DNA from: an uncultured Sulfitobacter sp.
GTDB lineage: Bacteria; Pseudomonadota; Alphaproteobacteria; Rhodobacterales; Rhodobacteraceae
Assembly (NCBI GenBank): GCA_947501805.1
Contig: CANMXJ010000004.1
Span: forward strand, 62,001 to 126,000
Direction of reading: 5' to 3'
Length of the DNA stretch: 64,000 nt
Shown: positions 38,192-47,051 of the stretch, one piece after another
Layout: the number at the start of each line of letters is the position of its first letter
Numbering within the stretch: the first letter of the stretch is position 1
Program-made: the position numbers and the translations under genes
Notes under the pieces: model-generated
The model's database searches: none
Seen by the model: only the letters and a program-made list of their open reading frames with translations
What the model was told of the DNA's origin: nothing

Positions 38192-40234
38192 ATGAGCAGT
38201 GATCCACTTGTAATTTTCACCCCGTCCGGCAAGCGCGGGCGTTTTGCACCCGGCACACCGATCCTGACGGCTGCGCGCCAGTTGGGCGTTGATCTGGATT
38301 CGGTTTGTGGCGGGCGGGGTATCTGCTCGAAATGCCAGATCACTCCGAGTTACGGGGAATTTTCCAAACACGGTGTGACGGTGCAAGATGATGCCCTGTC
38401 CGAATGGAACAGCGTCGAGCAACGCTACAAAGACAAACGCGGCTTGATTGACGGGCGCAGACTGGGCTGTCAGGCGACTGTGCAAGGTGACATCGTCATT
38501 GACGTGCCACCCGAAAGCCAGGTGCATAAACAAGTGGTGCGCAAACGTGCCGAGGTGCGCGATATCACCCTGAACCCGTCTACCAAGCTCTATTATGTTG
38601 AGGTCGCCGAGCCGGACATGCACGATCCCTCCGGTGATTTTGAACGTTTGCAGGACGCATTGCGGACGCAATGGGAGCTCGACAATGTGTCGGCTGATCT
38701 GGGCATCTTGCAAAAGATGCAGCCGATCCTGCGAAAAGGTGAATGGAAAGTTACCGTTGCAGTGCATCTGGGAGATGAGGAAAACCCGCATCGTATCATG
38801 CACATCTGGCCTGGCTATTATGACGGCACGGTTTATGGCCTTGCCGTTGACCTTGGTTCGACCACCATCGCTGCACACCTCTGTGATCTGGCGACGGGTG
38901 AGGTTGTGGCGTCTTCCGGTGTGATGAACCCACAGATCCGCTTTGGTGAGGATCTGATGAGCCGCGTCAGCTATTCCATGATGAACGCAAACGGCGCGCA
39001 GGAAATGACCACGGCGGTGCGTGAGGGCATGAACGGGCTGTTCAGTCAGGTTGCATCAGAAGCGGAGATTGACAAACAGTTGATCGTGGATGCAGTTTTT
39101 GTCTGCAACCCTGTGATGCACCATCTGTTTTTGGGCATTGATCCATTTGAACTGGGTCAGGCCCCCTTCGCCCTTGCCACGTCCAACGAAATCCGACTGC
39201 GCGCCTGTGATCTTGACCTGAACATTCACCCTTCGGCGCATATTTACCTTCTACCCTGCATTGCGGGGCATGTGGGCGCGGATGCAGCGGCGGTGGCACT
39301 GTCCGAGGCACCGGACAAGTCGGATGATCTGGTGCTCGTCGTGGACGTTGGGACAAACGCGGAGATTTTGCTGGGAAACAAGGAAAAGGTGCTGGCCTGT
39401 TCCTCGCCCACCGGTCCAGCTTTTGAAGGTGCCCAGATTTCATCCGGCCAGCGTGCCGCCCCCGGCGCGATCGAGCGGGTCGAGATTGATCCGCTTACCA
39501 AGGTGCCACGCTTCAAGGTAATCGGGTCCGATCTATGGTCTGACGAAGACGGATTTCGGGAGGCTATTGCTACGACTGGGGTCACGGGCATCTGTGGTTC
39601 AGGCATCATCGAGATGGTTGCAGAAATGCGCATCCATGGCATCGTCGATGCCCCCGGTCTGATTGGCACTGCCGGACAGACACAATCCGCCAATGTTTTC
39701 GCGGACGGGCGCACAAACTCCTATCTTGTGTATGATGGCACTGCGGATGGCGGCCCCAAAATCACTGTCACCAACCGCGACATACGCGAAATCCAGATGG
39801 CCAAGGCGGCGCTTTATTCGGGTGCGCGGCTATTAATGGACAAATTCGGCGTGGATAAGGTGGACCGTGTTGTGCTGGCGGGTGCATTTGGTGCGCATAT
39901 CAGCACCAAACACGCAATGGTGCTGGGTATGATTCCCGACTGTCCGCTGGATAAGGTCACATCTGCGGGCAACGCCGCTGGAACTGGCGCACGCATCGCC
40001 CTGCTGAACACCGAAGCGCGGGCTGAGATCGAACAGACCGTGCGCGACATCCACAAGATCGAAACGGCCATTGAGCCCCGCTTTCAGGAGCATTTTGTAA
40101 ACGCCTCTGCCATACCCAATGCGGTTGAACCGTTTCCAATTCTGAATTCCATCGTGACCCTGCCAACCCAGACGTTTAACACAGGCGGTGACAGTGCCGA
40201 AGGCGGCAGCCGCCGTAGAAGGAAGCGTGGATGA
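38192..40234 (+). CDS. ASKHA-domain 2Fe-2S protein (DUF4445, RACo/RamA-like)
   Basis: Cytoplasmic protein of 680 residues related to activators that reduce and re-activate corrinoid proteins at ATP cost. The N-terminal ferredoxin domain has a [2Fe-2S] cysteine set C39-X5-C45-X2-C48 and C93. A linker follows, then a DUF4445 ASKHA ATPase region with GLAVDLGSTTIAA, LVVDVGTNAEILLG and GICGSGIIEM nucleotide-site motifs. The ATG at 38192 has better spacing from AGGG than the one at 38186. The corrinoid protein and methyltransferase usually expected next to such a gene are absent, so the target is unknown. Its end overlaps the next gene (ATGA). Confidence 0.87.
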   Translation: MSSDPLVIFTPSGKRGRFAPGTPILTAARQLGVDLDSVCGGRGICSKCQITPSYGEFSKHGVTVQDDALSEWNSVEQRYKDKRGLIDGRRLGCQATVQGDIVIDVPPESQVHKQVVRKRAEVRDITLNPSTKLYYVEVAEPDMHDPSGDFERLQDALRTQWELDNVSADLGILQKMQPILRKGEWKVTVAVHLGDEENPHRIMHIWPGYYDGTVYGLAVDLGSTTIAAHLCDLATGEVVASSGVMNPQIRFGEDLMSRVSYSMMNANGAQEMTTAVREGMNGLFSQVASEAEIDKQLIVDAVFVCNPVMHHLFLGIDPFELGQAPFALATSNEIRLRACDLDLNIHPSAHIYLLPCIAGHVGADAAAVALSEAPDKSDDLVLVVDVGTNAEILLGNKEKVLACSSPTGPAFEGAQISSGQRAAPGAIERVEIDPLTKVPRFKVIGSDLWSDEDGFREAIATTGVTGICGSGIIEMVAEMRIHGIVDAPGLIGTAGQTQSANVFADGRTNSYLVYDGTADGGPKITVTNRDIREIQMAKAALYSGARLLMDKFGVDKVDRVVLAGAFGAHISTKHAMVLGMIPDCPLDKVTSAGNAAGTGARIALLNTEARAEIEQTVRDIHKIETAIEPRFQEHFVNASAIPNAVEPFPILNSIVTLPTQTFNTGGDSAEGGSRRRRKRG

Positions 40235-41079
40235 GCCGCGACAACGCAGAACAGCGCGAATTCTGGTCAGATCAGGTTGGTGCAACTTGGGTTGCGCAAA
40301 TGGCTGTCATGGATGCGACATTTGCTCCTGTTCTGGAAGGTGTCTTGAGCCGCGCGGCCCTTCAACACGGTGAACGTGTTCTGGATATCGGATGTGGTGC
40401 GGGCACAAGTTCGATTGCGGCCGGTGCGCGCGTCGGCACTGACGGAGAGGTTCTTGGGGCTGATATTTCCCATCCCCTACTCGACGTGGCCGCGCAACGC
40501 ACGGCGGACCTGCCCCATGTCCGGTTTGTGTGCGAGGACGCCCAAACATTCGCGTTCCAACGGAACCACTACGACAGCATGATTTCGCGTTTCGGTGTGA
40601 TGTTCTTTGCCGATCCGGTTGCCGCGTTTGCCAATATCGCGACTTCATTGCGTCCTGCGGGCCGGATGGCTTTTGCGACATGGGGCGCAATTCCCGAGAA
40701 CCCTTGGTTTACCCTGCCGGCGCGGGTTGCCAAATCCGTGCTTGGCTCGATGCCAAAATCCGACCCCGATGCGCCCGGCCCCTTTGCGCTGCGCGATCCC
40801 GCCCGAATTGAGGCAATTTTGCAAGGCGCTGGTCTTTGCGATTTTGTCGTGCAAACTGCTCATTTGGATCTTACGCCGGATGGTGATGCGCGGGATGTTG
40901 CAGATAGCTTTTGTGCAATTGGCCCTGTCCAGAATGCGTTGAGCTATTTCGATGCAAGTGAAGCGGACCGTGCCAAGGTGATCGAGCACCTAATTCAGTC
41001 GCTAAAGCCCCATGAAACGGCGACCGGTGTGCGCATTCCTGCGCAGATCAATTTTGTCACCGCGACCAAACCCGCTTGA
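40231..41079 (+). CDS. Class I SAM-dependent methyltransferase
   Basis: Soluble methyltransferase of 282 residues (UbiE/COQ5-like fold). SAM motif I is VLDIGCGAGTSS near residue 50, motif II VLGADISHPLLD, and post-motif ISRFGVMFFADPVAAF. It overlaps the ASKHA gene by four bases (ATGA), so the two are co-translated. Substrate unknown. An Asn at the start of a weak helical C-terminal region gives no hint of target. Confidence 0.85.
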   Translation: MSRDNAEQREFWSDQVGATWVAQMAVMDATFAPVLEGVLSRAALQHGERVLDIGCGAGTSSIAAGARVGTDGEVLGADISHPLLDVAAQRTADLPHVRFVCEDAQTFAFQRNHYDSMISRFGVMFFADPVAAFANIATSLRPAGRMAFATWGAIPENPWFTLPARVAKSVLGSMPKSDPDAPGPFALRDPARIEAILQGAGLCDFVVQTAHLDLTPDGDARDVADSFCAIGPVQNALSYFDASEADRAKVIEHLIQSLKPHETATGVRIPAQINFVTATKPA

Positions 41080-41117
41080 CGCCCCGCACCCCGCGTCTTA
41101 TCTCAAAGACAGGGCAC

Positions 41118-41191
41118 GCGGGTATGGTGAAAAGGTATCACGGCAGCTTCCCAAGCTTTAGTTACGAGTTCGATTCTCGTTACCCGCTCCA
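41118..41191 (+). tRNA. tRNA-Gly (anticodon CCC)
   Basis: 74-nt cloverleaf with acceptor GCGGGTA / TACCCGC, D arm GTGA / TCAC, anticodon loop TTCCCAA (CCC), T arm ACGAG-TTCGATT-CTCGT, discriminator T and encoded CCA. The anticodon stem GCAGC / GCTTT has one C-T mismatch and one G-T pair at its outer end, which is slightly weak. Its 3' half overlaps the end of the convergent merR gene. Confidence 0.88.
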
Positions 41192-41568
41192 TCTCTGATC
41201 TCGTCCAGACCATCTTGCGGCGCACGCTCCAGCGCCTCTCTTGTGTCTTTGAGGGTTTTCAGGAAACGCTGGCTTGCCTTGATCCGTGCAGTGACTTCGT
41301 CGATCTTGGTATCGAGGAATCCAGTGCAGCTGTCAGCGCCATCTTGCGCCATGAATTGACCCAGAAACATGGTGATATCAGCAATGGACAGCCCTGCCGC
41401 TTGTGCGTCGCGGATCACATCCAACGTTAGCAATGCGTCTTCGGAATAGATACGGTATTTGTTGTCCGCTGCGCGGTCCACATTTGATTGGATTAAACCG
41501 TGCCGTTCATAAAACCGGATTGTGTCGCGGCTGATTTTCGCCCTTTTTGCAAGTTCACCGATACGCAT
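41158..41568 (-). CDS. MerR-family transcription regulator
   Basis: Regulator of 136 residues from the ATG at 41568 with GGAGAC upstream; the longer frame reads through the divergent promoter and is rejected. The N-terminal DNA-binding domain MRIGELAKRAKISRDTIRFYERHGLI is classic MerR, followed by a coiled-coil dimer helix. The effector part has one cysteine (DGADSCTGFL). The last eight residues (GNENRTRN) are encoded by the antisense of tRNA-Gly, so the C terminus ends inside that tRNA. It is divergent from a GyrI-like protein gene. Confidence 0.88.
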   Translation of the reverse strand: MRIGELAKRAKISRDTIRFYERHGLIQSNVDRAADNKYRIYSEDALLTLDVIRDAQAAGLSIADITMFLGQFMAQDGADSCTGFLDTKIDEVTARIKASQRFLKTLKDTREALERAPQDGLDEIRDGAGNENRTRN

Positions 41569-41578
41569 GGAGTCTCCA

Positions 41579-41604
41579 AAACCATTGACAGTGGTCCATG
41601 GTTT
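41579..41604. promoter_or_regulatory. Inverted repeat in the merR / GyrI-like divergent promoter
   Basis: AAACCAT-N12-ATGGTTT is a perfect seven-base dyad centred at 41591.5, eleven bases above the merR start codon. It overlaps a TTGACA (41585-41590) that could serve as the -35 of the plus-strand gene (TTTAAT at 41609-41614, 18-base spacer). A likely MerR operator. Confidence 0.55.
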
Positions 41605-41685
41605 ATAGTTTAATTGCATAAAGAGTACAATCCGAAACGGTAATCTGTTCCCAGTTGTGCAAAGGATGCGCAGGATGAGCGTGGC

Positions 41686-42309
41686 ATGAAAAAGACCGAT
41701 TTCAAGAAAAGCCTCAAACACCTCTATGCTCCGCCAGCTGATGATTTTGTCGAGGTGGATGTGGTGCCGATGTCCTTTGTCAAAGTGGATGGCGCGGGAG
41801 ATCCCAACGTCGCCGATGCTTACCAACTGGCCGTCAAAAGTCTTTATGGTGTTGGGTACGCGATGAAATTTTCGGCAAAGGCTGTCCTTGGTCGCGATTA
41901 TGTGGTGCCGCCCCTTGAATGGCTGTGGTGGGCCGCCGACCCAAATGTTTTTGTCAAATGCCAAAAGGAACAATGGCAGTGGACTATGATGCTGATGGTG
42001 CCGGATTTTGTCAAACGGGATATGTTTGATGCAGGCGTTGCCAAGACCCGCGCCAAGCTCGGTGCCTTGCCCGATAGTCTCCGGTTTGAGTTATTTGACG
42101 AGGGGCGTTGTCTGCAGATCATGCACATCGGAAGTTACGATAGCGAAGGGCCGACCCTTGCCAGACTACATGACCAAATCATGCCGGAGCGTGGTCTGAT
42201 CTTTAACGGACCACATCACGAGATTTATCTGAGCGATCCGCGCAGGACGCTGCCCCAAAAGCTGAAGACGATCCTGCGCCAGCCAGTGCGCCCGCTGGAC
42301 GGTGTCTAA
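41686..42309 (+). CDS. GyrI-like small-molecule-binding domain protein
   Basis: Soluble protein of 207 residues with a GyrI-like (SHS2/BacT-type) ligand-binding fold, similar to the effector domains attached to MerR or AraC regulators. It opens KKTDFKKSLKHLYAP and has the family features PLEWLWWA and LQIMHIGSYDSEGPTLARLH. It has no DNA-binding domain of its own. It is divergent from a MerR regulator and upstream of a zinc-ribbon gene, so a sensor or drug-binding role is plausible. The next gene starts with a separate ribosome site just after its stop. Confidence 0.83.
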   Translation: MKKTDFKKSLKHLYAPPADDFVEVDVVPMSFVKVDGAGDPNVADAYQLAVKSLYGVGYAMKFSAKAVLGRDYVVPPLEWLWWAADPNVFVKCQKEQWQWTMMLMVPDFVKRDMFDAGVAKTRAKLGALPDSLRFELFDEGRCLQIMHIGSYDSEGPTLARLHDQIMPERGLIFNGPHHEIYLSDPRRTLPQKLKTILRQPVRPLDGV

Positions 42310-42328
42310 AAACACGAAGGAAAAGACC

Positions 42329-42586
42329 GTGGCCAAGTCATGCCAAAGCTGTGGAATGCCATTAAACAAAGACCCGCAAGGAGGCGGCACCGAGGTGGAC
42401 GGCACCCTGAGCAAAACCTATTGCTCGATCTGCTATGACGCGGGCGCGTTCCGGCATCCGAATGTTACGGTGACAGAGTTCCAGCACCATTGCGTCGAGG
42501 CTCTGATGCGATCGGGAATGCCCAAGATTATGGCGTGGTTGTTTACCCGTGGCATTCCAAAACTTGACCGCTGGAACGGAGCCTGA
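42329..42586 (+). CDS. Small zinc-ribbon protein
   Basis: Protein of 85 residues. Two CXXC knuckles, CQSCGMPL near residues 5-12 and YCSICYD near 36, make a likely zinc ribbon; the rest is helical. The start is a GTG at 42329 with GAAGGA seven bases before it; a GTG at 42302 inside the previous gene is less likely. Similar zinc-ribbon domains are common in Roseobacters with unknown function. Probably co-transcribed with the GyrI-like gene. Confidence 0.78.
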   Translation: MAKSCQSCGMPLNKDPQGGGTEVDGTLSKTYCSICYDAGAFRHPNVTVTEFQHHCVEALMRSGMPKIMAWLFTRGIPKLDRWNGA

Positions 42587-42591
42587 GACCC

Positions 42592-44211
42592 CTACCCGAT
42601 CAGTACCTCGCCAAATTCCTCTCGAAGGTTGCGCTTTAGCACTTTTCCGGTCGCATTGCGCGGCAGGACATCGGTAAAAACAACACGGTCCGGCACCTGC
42701 CACTTGGCAATCTTGCCGTCAAAGAAATCGAGCAGTTCCTTTTCGGTTGGCTCTTGGCCTTCGGCTTTGACCGCGACAAGCACGGGACGTTCGTCCCATT
42801 TTTCGTGCCGTGCGCCAATGACCGCAGCATCTGCCAGTTTCGGGTGGGCAATGGCGATGTTTTCCAACTCGACCGAACTGATCCATTCACCGCCTGATTT
42901 GATGATATCCTTGGAGCGGTCCTTAATCGTGATATACCCGTCGGGATCCATTGTTGCCACGTCACCGGTATCAAACCAGCCGTTTGTGAGGGTCTCTTCG
43001 GTGGTGGAGCGGAAATAGGCGTCTAGAATCCAGTGACCCCGCGTGACCAGATCACCTTGCGCAACGCCATCATGGGGCAATGGATTGCCGTCATCATCGA
43101 GAATTTCCAGCTCAACCCCGAATACCGGACGCCCCTGATTTTCGCGCAGGCGGTGCTGCTCCTGCATTGGCAAGGCACTGTGTTTGGCAAGTGGTTGGTT
43201 GACCGACCCCAGCGGCGACATTTCCGTCATGCCCCACGCGTGGATCGTGTCGACGCCGTATTCCTCGCGAAAGGCCGTGATCATTGAGGGAGGACAGGCA
43301 GAGCCGCCGACAACCGTGCGTTTTAGCGTCGCCAGTTTGCTGCCGATCTTTTTGGCCTCGCCCAAAAGGCCCAGCCAGATGGTCGGCACGCCCAAGGCCA
43401 GCGTGACCTTGTAGGTGTCGATCAGTTTGACCAGAGACGGCCCGTCAAGACCCGGTCCCGGCATCACCATCCGCGCCCCTGCCATCGCACAGCCATAGGG
43501 TGAGCCCCATGCGTTTACATGGAACATCGGGACCACCGGCAGCACGATTTCTGTAGCGGATATCGAGACTGAATCGGCCATGTTGATGCCGAAGGAGTGC
43601 AAGACAGTGGAGCGATGTGAGTAAAGGACACCCTTGGGGTTTCCCGTGGTTCCTGAAGTATAACAAAGGCTTGAGGCCGTATATTCATCCATTTCAGGCC
43701 ACTGGTAATCAGGGTCACCCGCCGCAATCACATCGTCGTAGAATTTCAGCCCCGGCAAGGCCTTGGCGGCCTCTTCATCACGGCCTTCCATCAGCACGAT
43801 ATGTTCCAGATGTTCCAGTTTGTCGCGGATCGCGGCGACCAGCGGGACAAAGGTTTTGTCAATGAACAAGACCTTATCCTCGGCATGGTTCAGGATATAG
43901 ACAAGCTGTTCGGGGAACAGGCGCGGGTTGATGGTGTGGCAGACAAAGCCGCCTCCCGAAACGCCAAAGTAGATTTCCAGATGTCGCCGGTTGTTCCATG
44001 CAATTGTTCCGCAACGTGTTTGAGGGTCAAGCCCCAGCCCTTCCAAAGCGGACGCGAGCCGTCGGGAATTTTCGCCCACTTGACGCCATGAGGTTTCCTC
44101 GACCCCGCCGCCGGTGTTTACAGAATAGATTTCCGCCGCCCCATGGTAGCGTTCGGCATGGGTAATCAGGCTTGATATCAGCAGCGGTTGGGTCATCATT
44201 TGGCCAAGCAT
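42592..44211 (-). CDS. Acyl-CoA synthetase, AMP-binding (DmdB-like)
   Basis: ANL-superfamily acid-CoA ligase of 539 residues, activating a carboxylic acid via an acyl-AMP. Phosphate loop YTSGTTGNPKGV near residues 185-196, the A5 region HAWGMTEMSPLG, the A8 hinge STELLTNGWFDTGD-like stretch (LTNGWFDTGDVATMDPDG), and the A10 lysine in LPRNATGKVLKR. Length and sequence style resemble the Roseobacter methylmercaptopropionyl-CoA ligase DmdB as well as medium/long-chain acyl-CoA ligases; I cannot separate these by eye. It stands alone. Confidence 0.86.
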   Translation of the reverse strand: MLGQMMTQPLLISSLITHAERYHGAAEIYSVNTGGGVEETSWRQVGENSRRLASALEGLGLDPQTRCGTIAWNNRRHLEIYFGVSGGGFVCHTINPRLFPEQLVYILNHAEDKVLFIDKTFVPLVAAIRDKLEHLEHIVLMEGRDEEAAKALPGLKFYDDVIAAGDPDYQWPEMDEYTASSLCYTSGTTGNPKGVLYSHRSTVLHSFGINMADSVSISATEIVLPVVPMFHVNAWGSPYGCAMAGARMVMPGPGLDGPSLVKLIDTYKVTLALGVPTIWLGLLGEAKKIGSKLATLKRTVVGGSACPPSMITAFREEYGVDTIHAWGMTEMSPLGSVNQPLAKHSALPMQEQHRLRENQGRPVFGVELEILDDDGNPLPHDGVAQGDLVTRGHWILDAYFRSTTEETLTNGWFDTGDVATMDPDGYITIKDRSKDIIKSGGEWISSVELENIAIAHPKLADAAVIGARHEKWDERPVLVAVKAEGQEPTEKELLDFFDGKIAKWQVPDRVVFTDVLPRNATGKVLKRNLREEFGEVLIG

Positions 44212-44294
44212 TGCGGGTCCTCCTCAGGCGATTTTTGCCCAGCTTGGACAATGCGGTGCGCTGTTGCAAGTGGGGCATCATGAACCTAACGTCA

Positions 44295-44324
44295 CGCTGC
44301 AATGCAGCGGCCCCTTGCAGGGGC
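44295..44324. promoter_or_regulatory. Two adjacent palindromes before the GNAT gene
   Basis: CGCTGCA-A-TGCAGCG (44295-44309) is a perfect 15-base palindrome, followed directly by GCCCC-TTGCA-GGGGC (44310-44324). They end about ten bases before the ribosome site of the acetyltransferase gene, so they could act as operator, leader structure or attenuator. Confidence 0.45.
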
Positions 44325-44347
44325 AACCTTCGCAAAAGGATAGCCAT

Positions 44348-44794
44348 ATGAGTATTACGATCCGCCCCCTGACCGCCGAAGATCGCAGCGCGTGGGACGC
44401 GTTGTTCCAAGGATACGCGGCTTTCTACAAGGTCGAGCAGACTGCTGAAATGCGCGACATCGTCTTTGGGTGGTTGATGGACGAAACCCGTGAGAGTTAT
44501 TGCCTGTTGGCAAGCGACGAAGATGGCACGGTGATTGGGCTGACGCATTTTCGACCGTTTGTAAGCCACCTGCGCGCCCTCACCAATTGTTTTCTGGATG
44601 ATTTGTTTGTCGATCCCAAGGCACGCGGATCAGGGGCTGCAGAGGCGTTGATCAAGGGTGTGGCCGATGTTGCCCGCGCCAGAGGCTGGGACACCGTGCG
44701 CTGGATCACAGCGGACGACAATTATCGCGGGCGCGGCGTTTATGACAAACTCGCAACCCGCACCATGTGGATCACTTACGATATGAAGCCCTAA
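44348..44794 (+). CDS. GNAT-family N-acetyltransferase
   Basis: Small acetyl-CoA-dependent acetyltransferase of 148 residues from the ATG at 44348 (AAAAGGA upstream). The GNAT core is visible: [16 protein letters not shown] at the N terminus, [22 protein letters not shown] (motif A, acetyl-CoA pyrophosphate loop) and [18 protein letters not shown] (motif B). Target unknown. Its stop codon overlaps that of convergent pgi. Confidence 0.88.
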   Translation: MSITIRPLTAEDRSAWDALFQGYAAFYKVEQTAEMRDIVFGWLMDETRESYCLLASDEDGTVIGLTHFRPFVSHLRALTNCFLDDLFVDPKARGSGAAEALIKGVADVARARGWDTVRWITADDNYRGRGVYDKLATRTMWITYDMKP

Positions 44795-46380
44795 TCACGG
44801 TGCCGGATCAGATAGTCTACAAGGGCGGCGGTGGAGCCGTCTTTGCCGCCCGTCGTTTCACGGCCTTCGATCACTGGTTGTAATGAGGTCGCCAATTCCT
44901 TGCCAAGCTCTACACCCCATTGATCATAGGAATTGATCCCAAGAATCACACCTTCGACAAACACGCGGTGTTCATAGAGCGCGATGATCTGCCCCAGTGT
45001 GTAGGGTGTCAGGCGTTCATAGACCAAGGTGGTTGAAGGGCGATTGCCGGGAAAGACGCGGTGGGCGGCCTGGCGTTCCAATTCATCACCGCTCAGCCCT
45101 TTGGCCTGCATCAATTTGCGGGCCTGAGTGAGCGAGCGGCCCCGCATCAACGCCTCTGACTGGGCAAGACAATTGGCCATCAACAGATGGTGATGGTGGG
45201 CCAGTTCCGGTTCGTGTCCGTTTGCCGCAATCATGAATTCGCAGGGGATCACGCGGGTACCCTGATGGATCAGTTGGTAAAAAGCATGTTGTCCGTTGGT
45301 GCCTGCTGCGCCCCAGACCACCGGACCTGTATTCTGATCGCAATCCGTGCCGTCTATCTGAACGCGCTTGCCGTTTGATTCCATTTCAAGTTGTTGAAAA
45401 TAATCGGGCAAAAGCGACAGGCGTTGATCATAAGGCAGCACTGCGCGGGTGGCATATCCGCAAATCTGGTTGTGCCAGATCCCGACCAGCGCCAGCATGA
45501 CCGGCATGTTCTCAAGCGGCTCGGCTGCGCGGAAATGCACGTCCATTGCCTGTGCACCGCGCAAGAAAGCGTCAAAGCCCTGTGGCCCAATAGCAATCAT
45601 CAAGGACAGGCCGATTGGTCCCCAAACGGAGTAACGTCCGCCCACCCAATCCTCAAAGCCAAAGACCTGTGCAGGAGTGATGCCAAAATCCGCCGTCTTG
45701 TCTTCGGCAGTGCTCAGGGCGGCAAATTGCACCGAAGGATCGCCCCCATGATCCAGCATCCATGCCCGTGCTGTGCGGGCGTTGGTCATGGTTTCGATGG
45801 TTGTGAAGGTCTTGGAGGCGACGATGACAAGCGTGGTTTTTGCGTCCAGCCCGCGCAGGGTATCCGCGATATGTGCGCCGTCCACGTTGGATACAAAATG
45901 GCAGCGCGGCCCGTCGTGATAGGGTGCAAGGGCGGCCACGGCCATGGCCGGACCCAGATCTGAACCGCCGATGCCAATGTTAACCACATCCGTGATATCG
46001 CCCGCGCGGATTTTATCGCTAAAGGCACGCATCCGGCCAAGAGTGGCAAGAATACCGGGCATGACATCTACGCCTTCAGAAATCACCGGAGCGCCATCAA
46101 GGTTGCGCAGCGCGGTATGCAAGACTGCCCGCCCTTCGGTTTCGTTGATCTTTTCACCATTGAACATCGCGTCACGCTTGGCTGCGACACCAGCCGCCCC
46201 GGCGAGTGCGACAAGATCGGCGCGGGTGTCATGATCAATGTTGGTTTTGGCATAGTCCAAAGCCATGTCTTGCGTTTGAACGGTGAAATCTTGCGTGCGT
46301 CCCGCATCCTCGAACAATGCGAGGATCGGGCGATCCTCGATGCCTTCGTGGCGAGTGCGTAATGTACTCCAGATATCCAT
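44791..46380 (-). CDS. pgi: Glucose-6-phosphate isomerase
   Basis: Interconverts glucose-6-phosphate and fructose-6-phosphate; 529 residues from the ATG at 46380 ([13 protein letters not shown]). The longer frame overlaps pgl and is rejected. PGI signatures are present: [29 protein letters not shown] and, near the end, [12 protein letters not shown]. The start overlaps the pgl stop (TAATG). Third gene of the zwf-pgl-pgi operon. No terminator visible, and the stop overlaps the convergent GNAT gene. Confidence 0.95.
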   Translation of the reverse strand: MDIWSTLRTRHEGIEDRPILALFEDAGRTQDFTVQTQDMALDYAKTNIDHDTRADLVALAGAAGVAAKRDAMFNGEKINETEGRAVLHTALRNLDGAPVISEGVDVMPGILATLGRMRAFSDKIRAGDITDVVNIGIGGSDLGPAMAVAALAPYHDGPRCHFVSNVDGAHIADTLRGLDAKTTLVIVASKTFTTIETMTNARTARAWMLDHGGDPSVQFAALSTAEDKTADFGITPAQVFGFEDWVGGRYSVWGPIGLSLMIAIGPQGFDAFLRGAQAMDVHFRAAEPLENMPVMLALVGIWHNQICGYATRAVLPYDQRLSLLPDYFQQLEMESNGKRVQIDGTDCDQNTGPVVWGAAGTNGQHAFYQLIHQGTRVIPCEFMIAANGHEPELAHHHHLLMANCLAQSEALMRGRSLTQARKLMQAKGLSGDELERQAAHRVFPGNRPSTTLVYERLTPYTLGQIIALYEHRVFVEGVILGINSYDQWGVELGKELATSLQPVIEGRETTGGKDGSTAALVDYLIRHRD

Positions 46381-47051
46381 TATGCTGCCCAATGTACTGT
46401 TGCATTGCCCAGAACGGCAGCGATGGGTGCCTCTTCGGGTGGCAAGGATTGCGCGCGTTCCAACGCGTCGCGTTTCTCGTTTCCAAAAATAACAAGATGG
46501 CTGGACATCGCGCCTTTTAGCGCATGCGCTGGCAAGGTCACCCGCGCCATGTCCTGGGTTTTGGGGTGCACCGGACACAGGAGCGGCGCATCAGCCGCAA
46601 GTGCAGCCTCAAGCCCGTCGCCCCCCGGAAACAACGAAGCCGTATGCATGTCGGTTCCCATGCCCAGCATCAAGACCGAAATGGGCATTTCACCTGTCAA
46701 TGTGCCCGCCACCTCCTCACAGCCTTCAGCCGGAGATTTTCCGGGCCTGAAATACGGAATAAACGTCGCCGCCGTCGCCTTACCTGTCAACAGGTGCCGT
46801 TTGACCAGCCGCGCATTGGAATGGGTGTTGTCTTCATCCACCCAGCGTTCGTCCGTGAGCATCACATGCACCCGGTTCCAATCGAGATCGACCGCGCTCA
46901 TCATGTCAAAGATCGGGGCGGGGGTGGTGCCGCCGGGCACGGCAAAGGTGGCATGATCATGCATCGTCAGGGTTTCACGCAAAGCACCGGCAAGAATGTT
47001 TGCCACATCCATTACCAGCATTTCCTGATCTGCATATTCGATAAACTTCAT
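46380..47051 (-). CDS. pgl: 6-phosphogluconolactonase
   Basis: Hydrolyses 6-phosphogluconolactone after the zwf reaction; 223 residues of the SOL/DevB type. Typical segments are [14 protein letters not shown] near residue 36, [20 protein letters not shown], and [19 protein letters not shown]. The start overlaps the zwf stop by four bases (ATGA) and the stop overlaps pgi, so the three are coupled. Confidence 0.94.
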   Translation of the reverse strand: MKFIEYADQEMLVMDVANILAGALRETLTMHDHATFAVPGGTTPAPIFDMMSAVDLDWNRVHVMLTDERWVDEDNTHSNARLVKRHLLTGKATAATFIPYFRPGKSPAEGCEEVAGTLTGEMPISVLMLGMGTDMHTASLFPGGDGLEAALAADAPLLCPVHPKTQDMARVTLPAHALKGAMSSHLVIFGNEKRDALERAQSLPPEEAPIAAVLGNATVHWAA

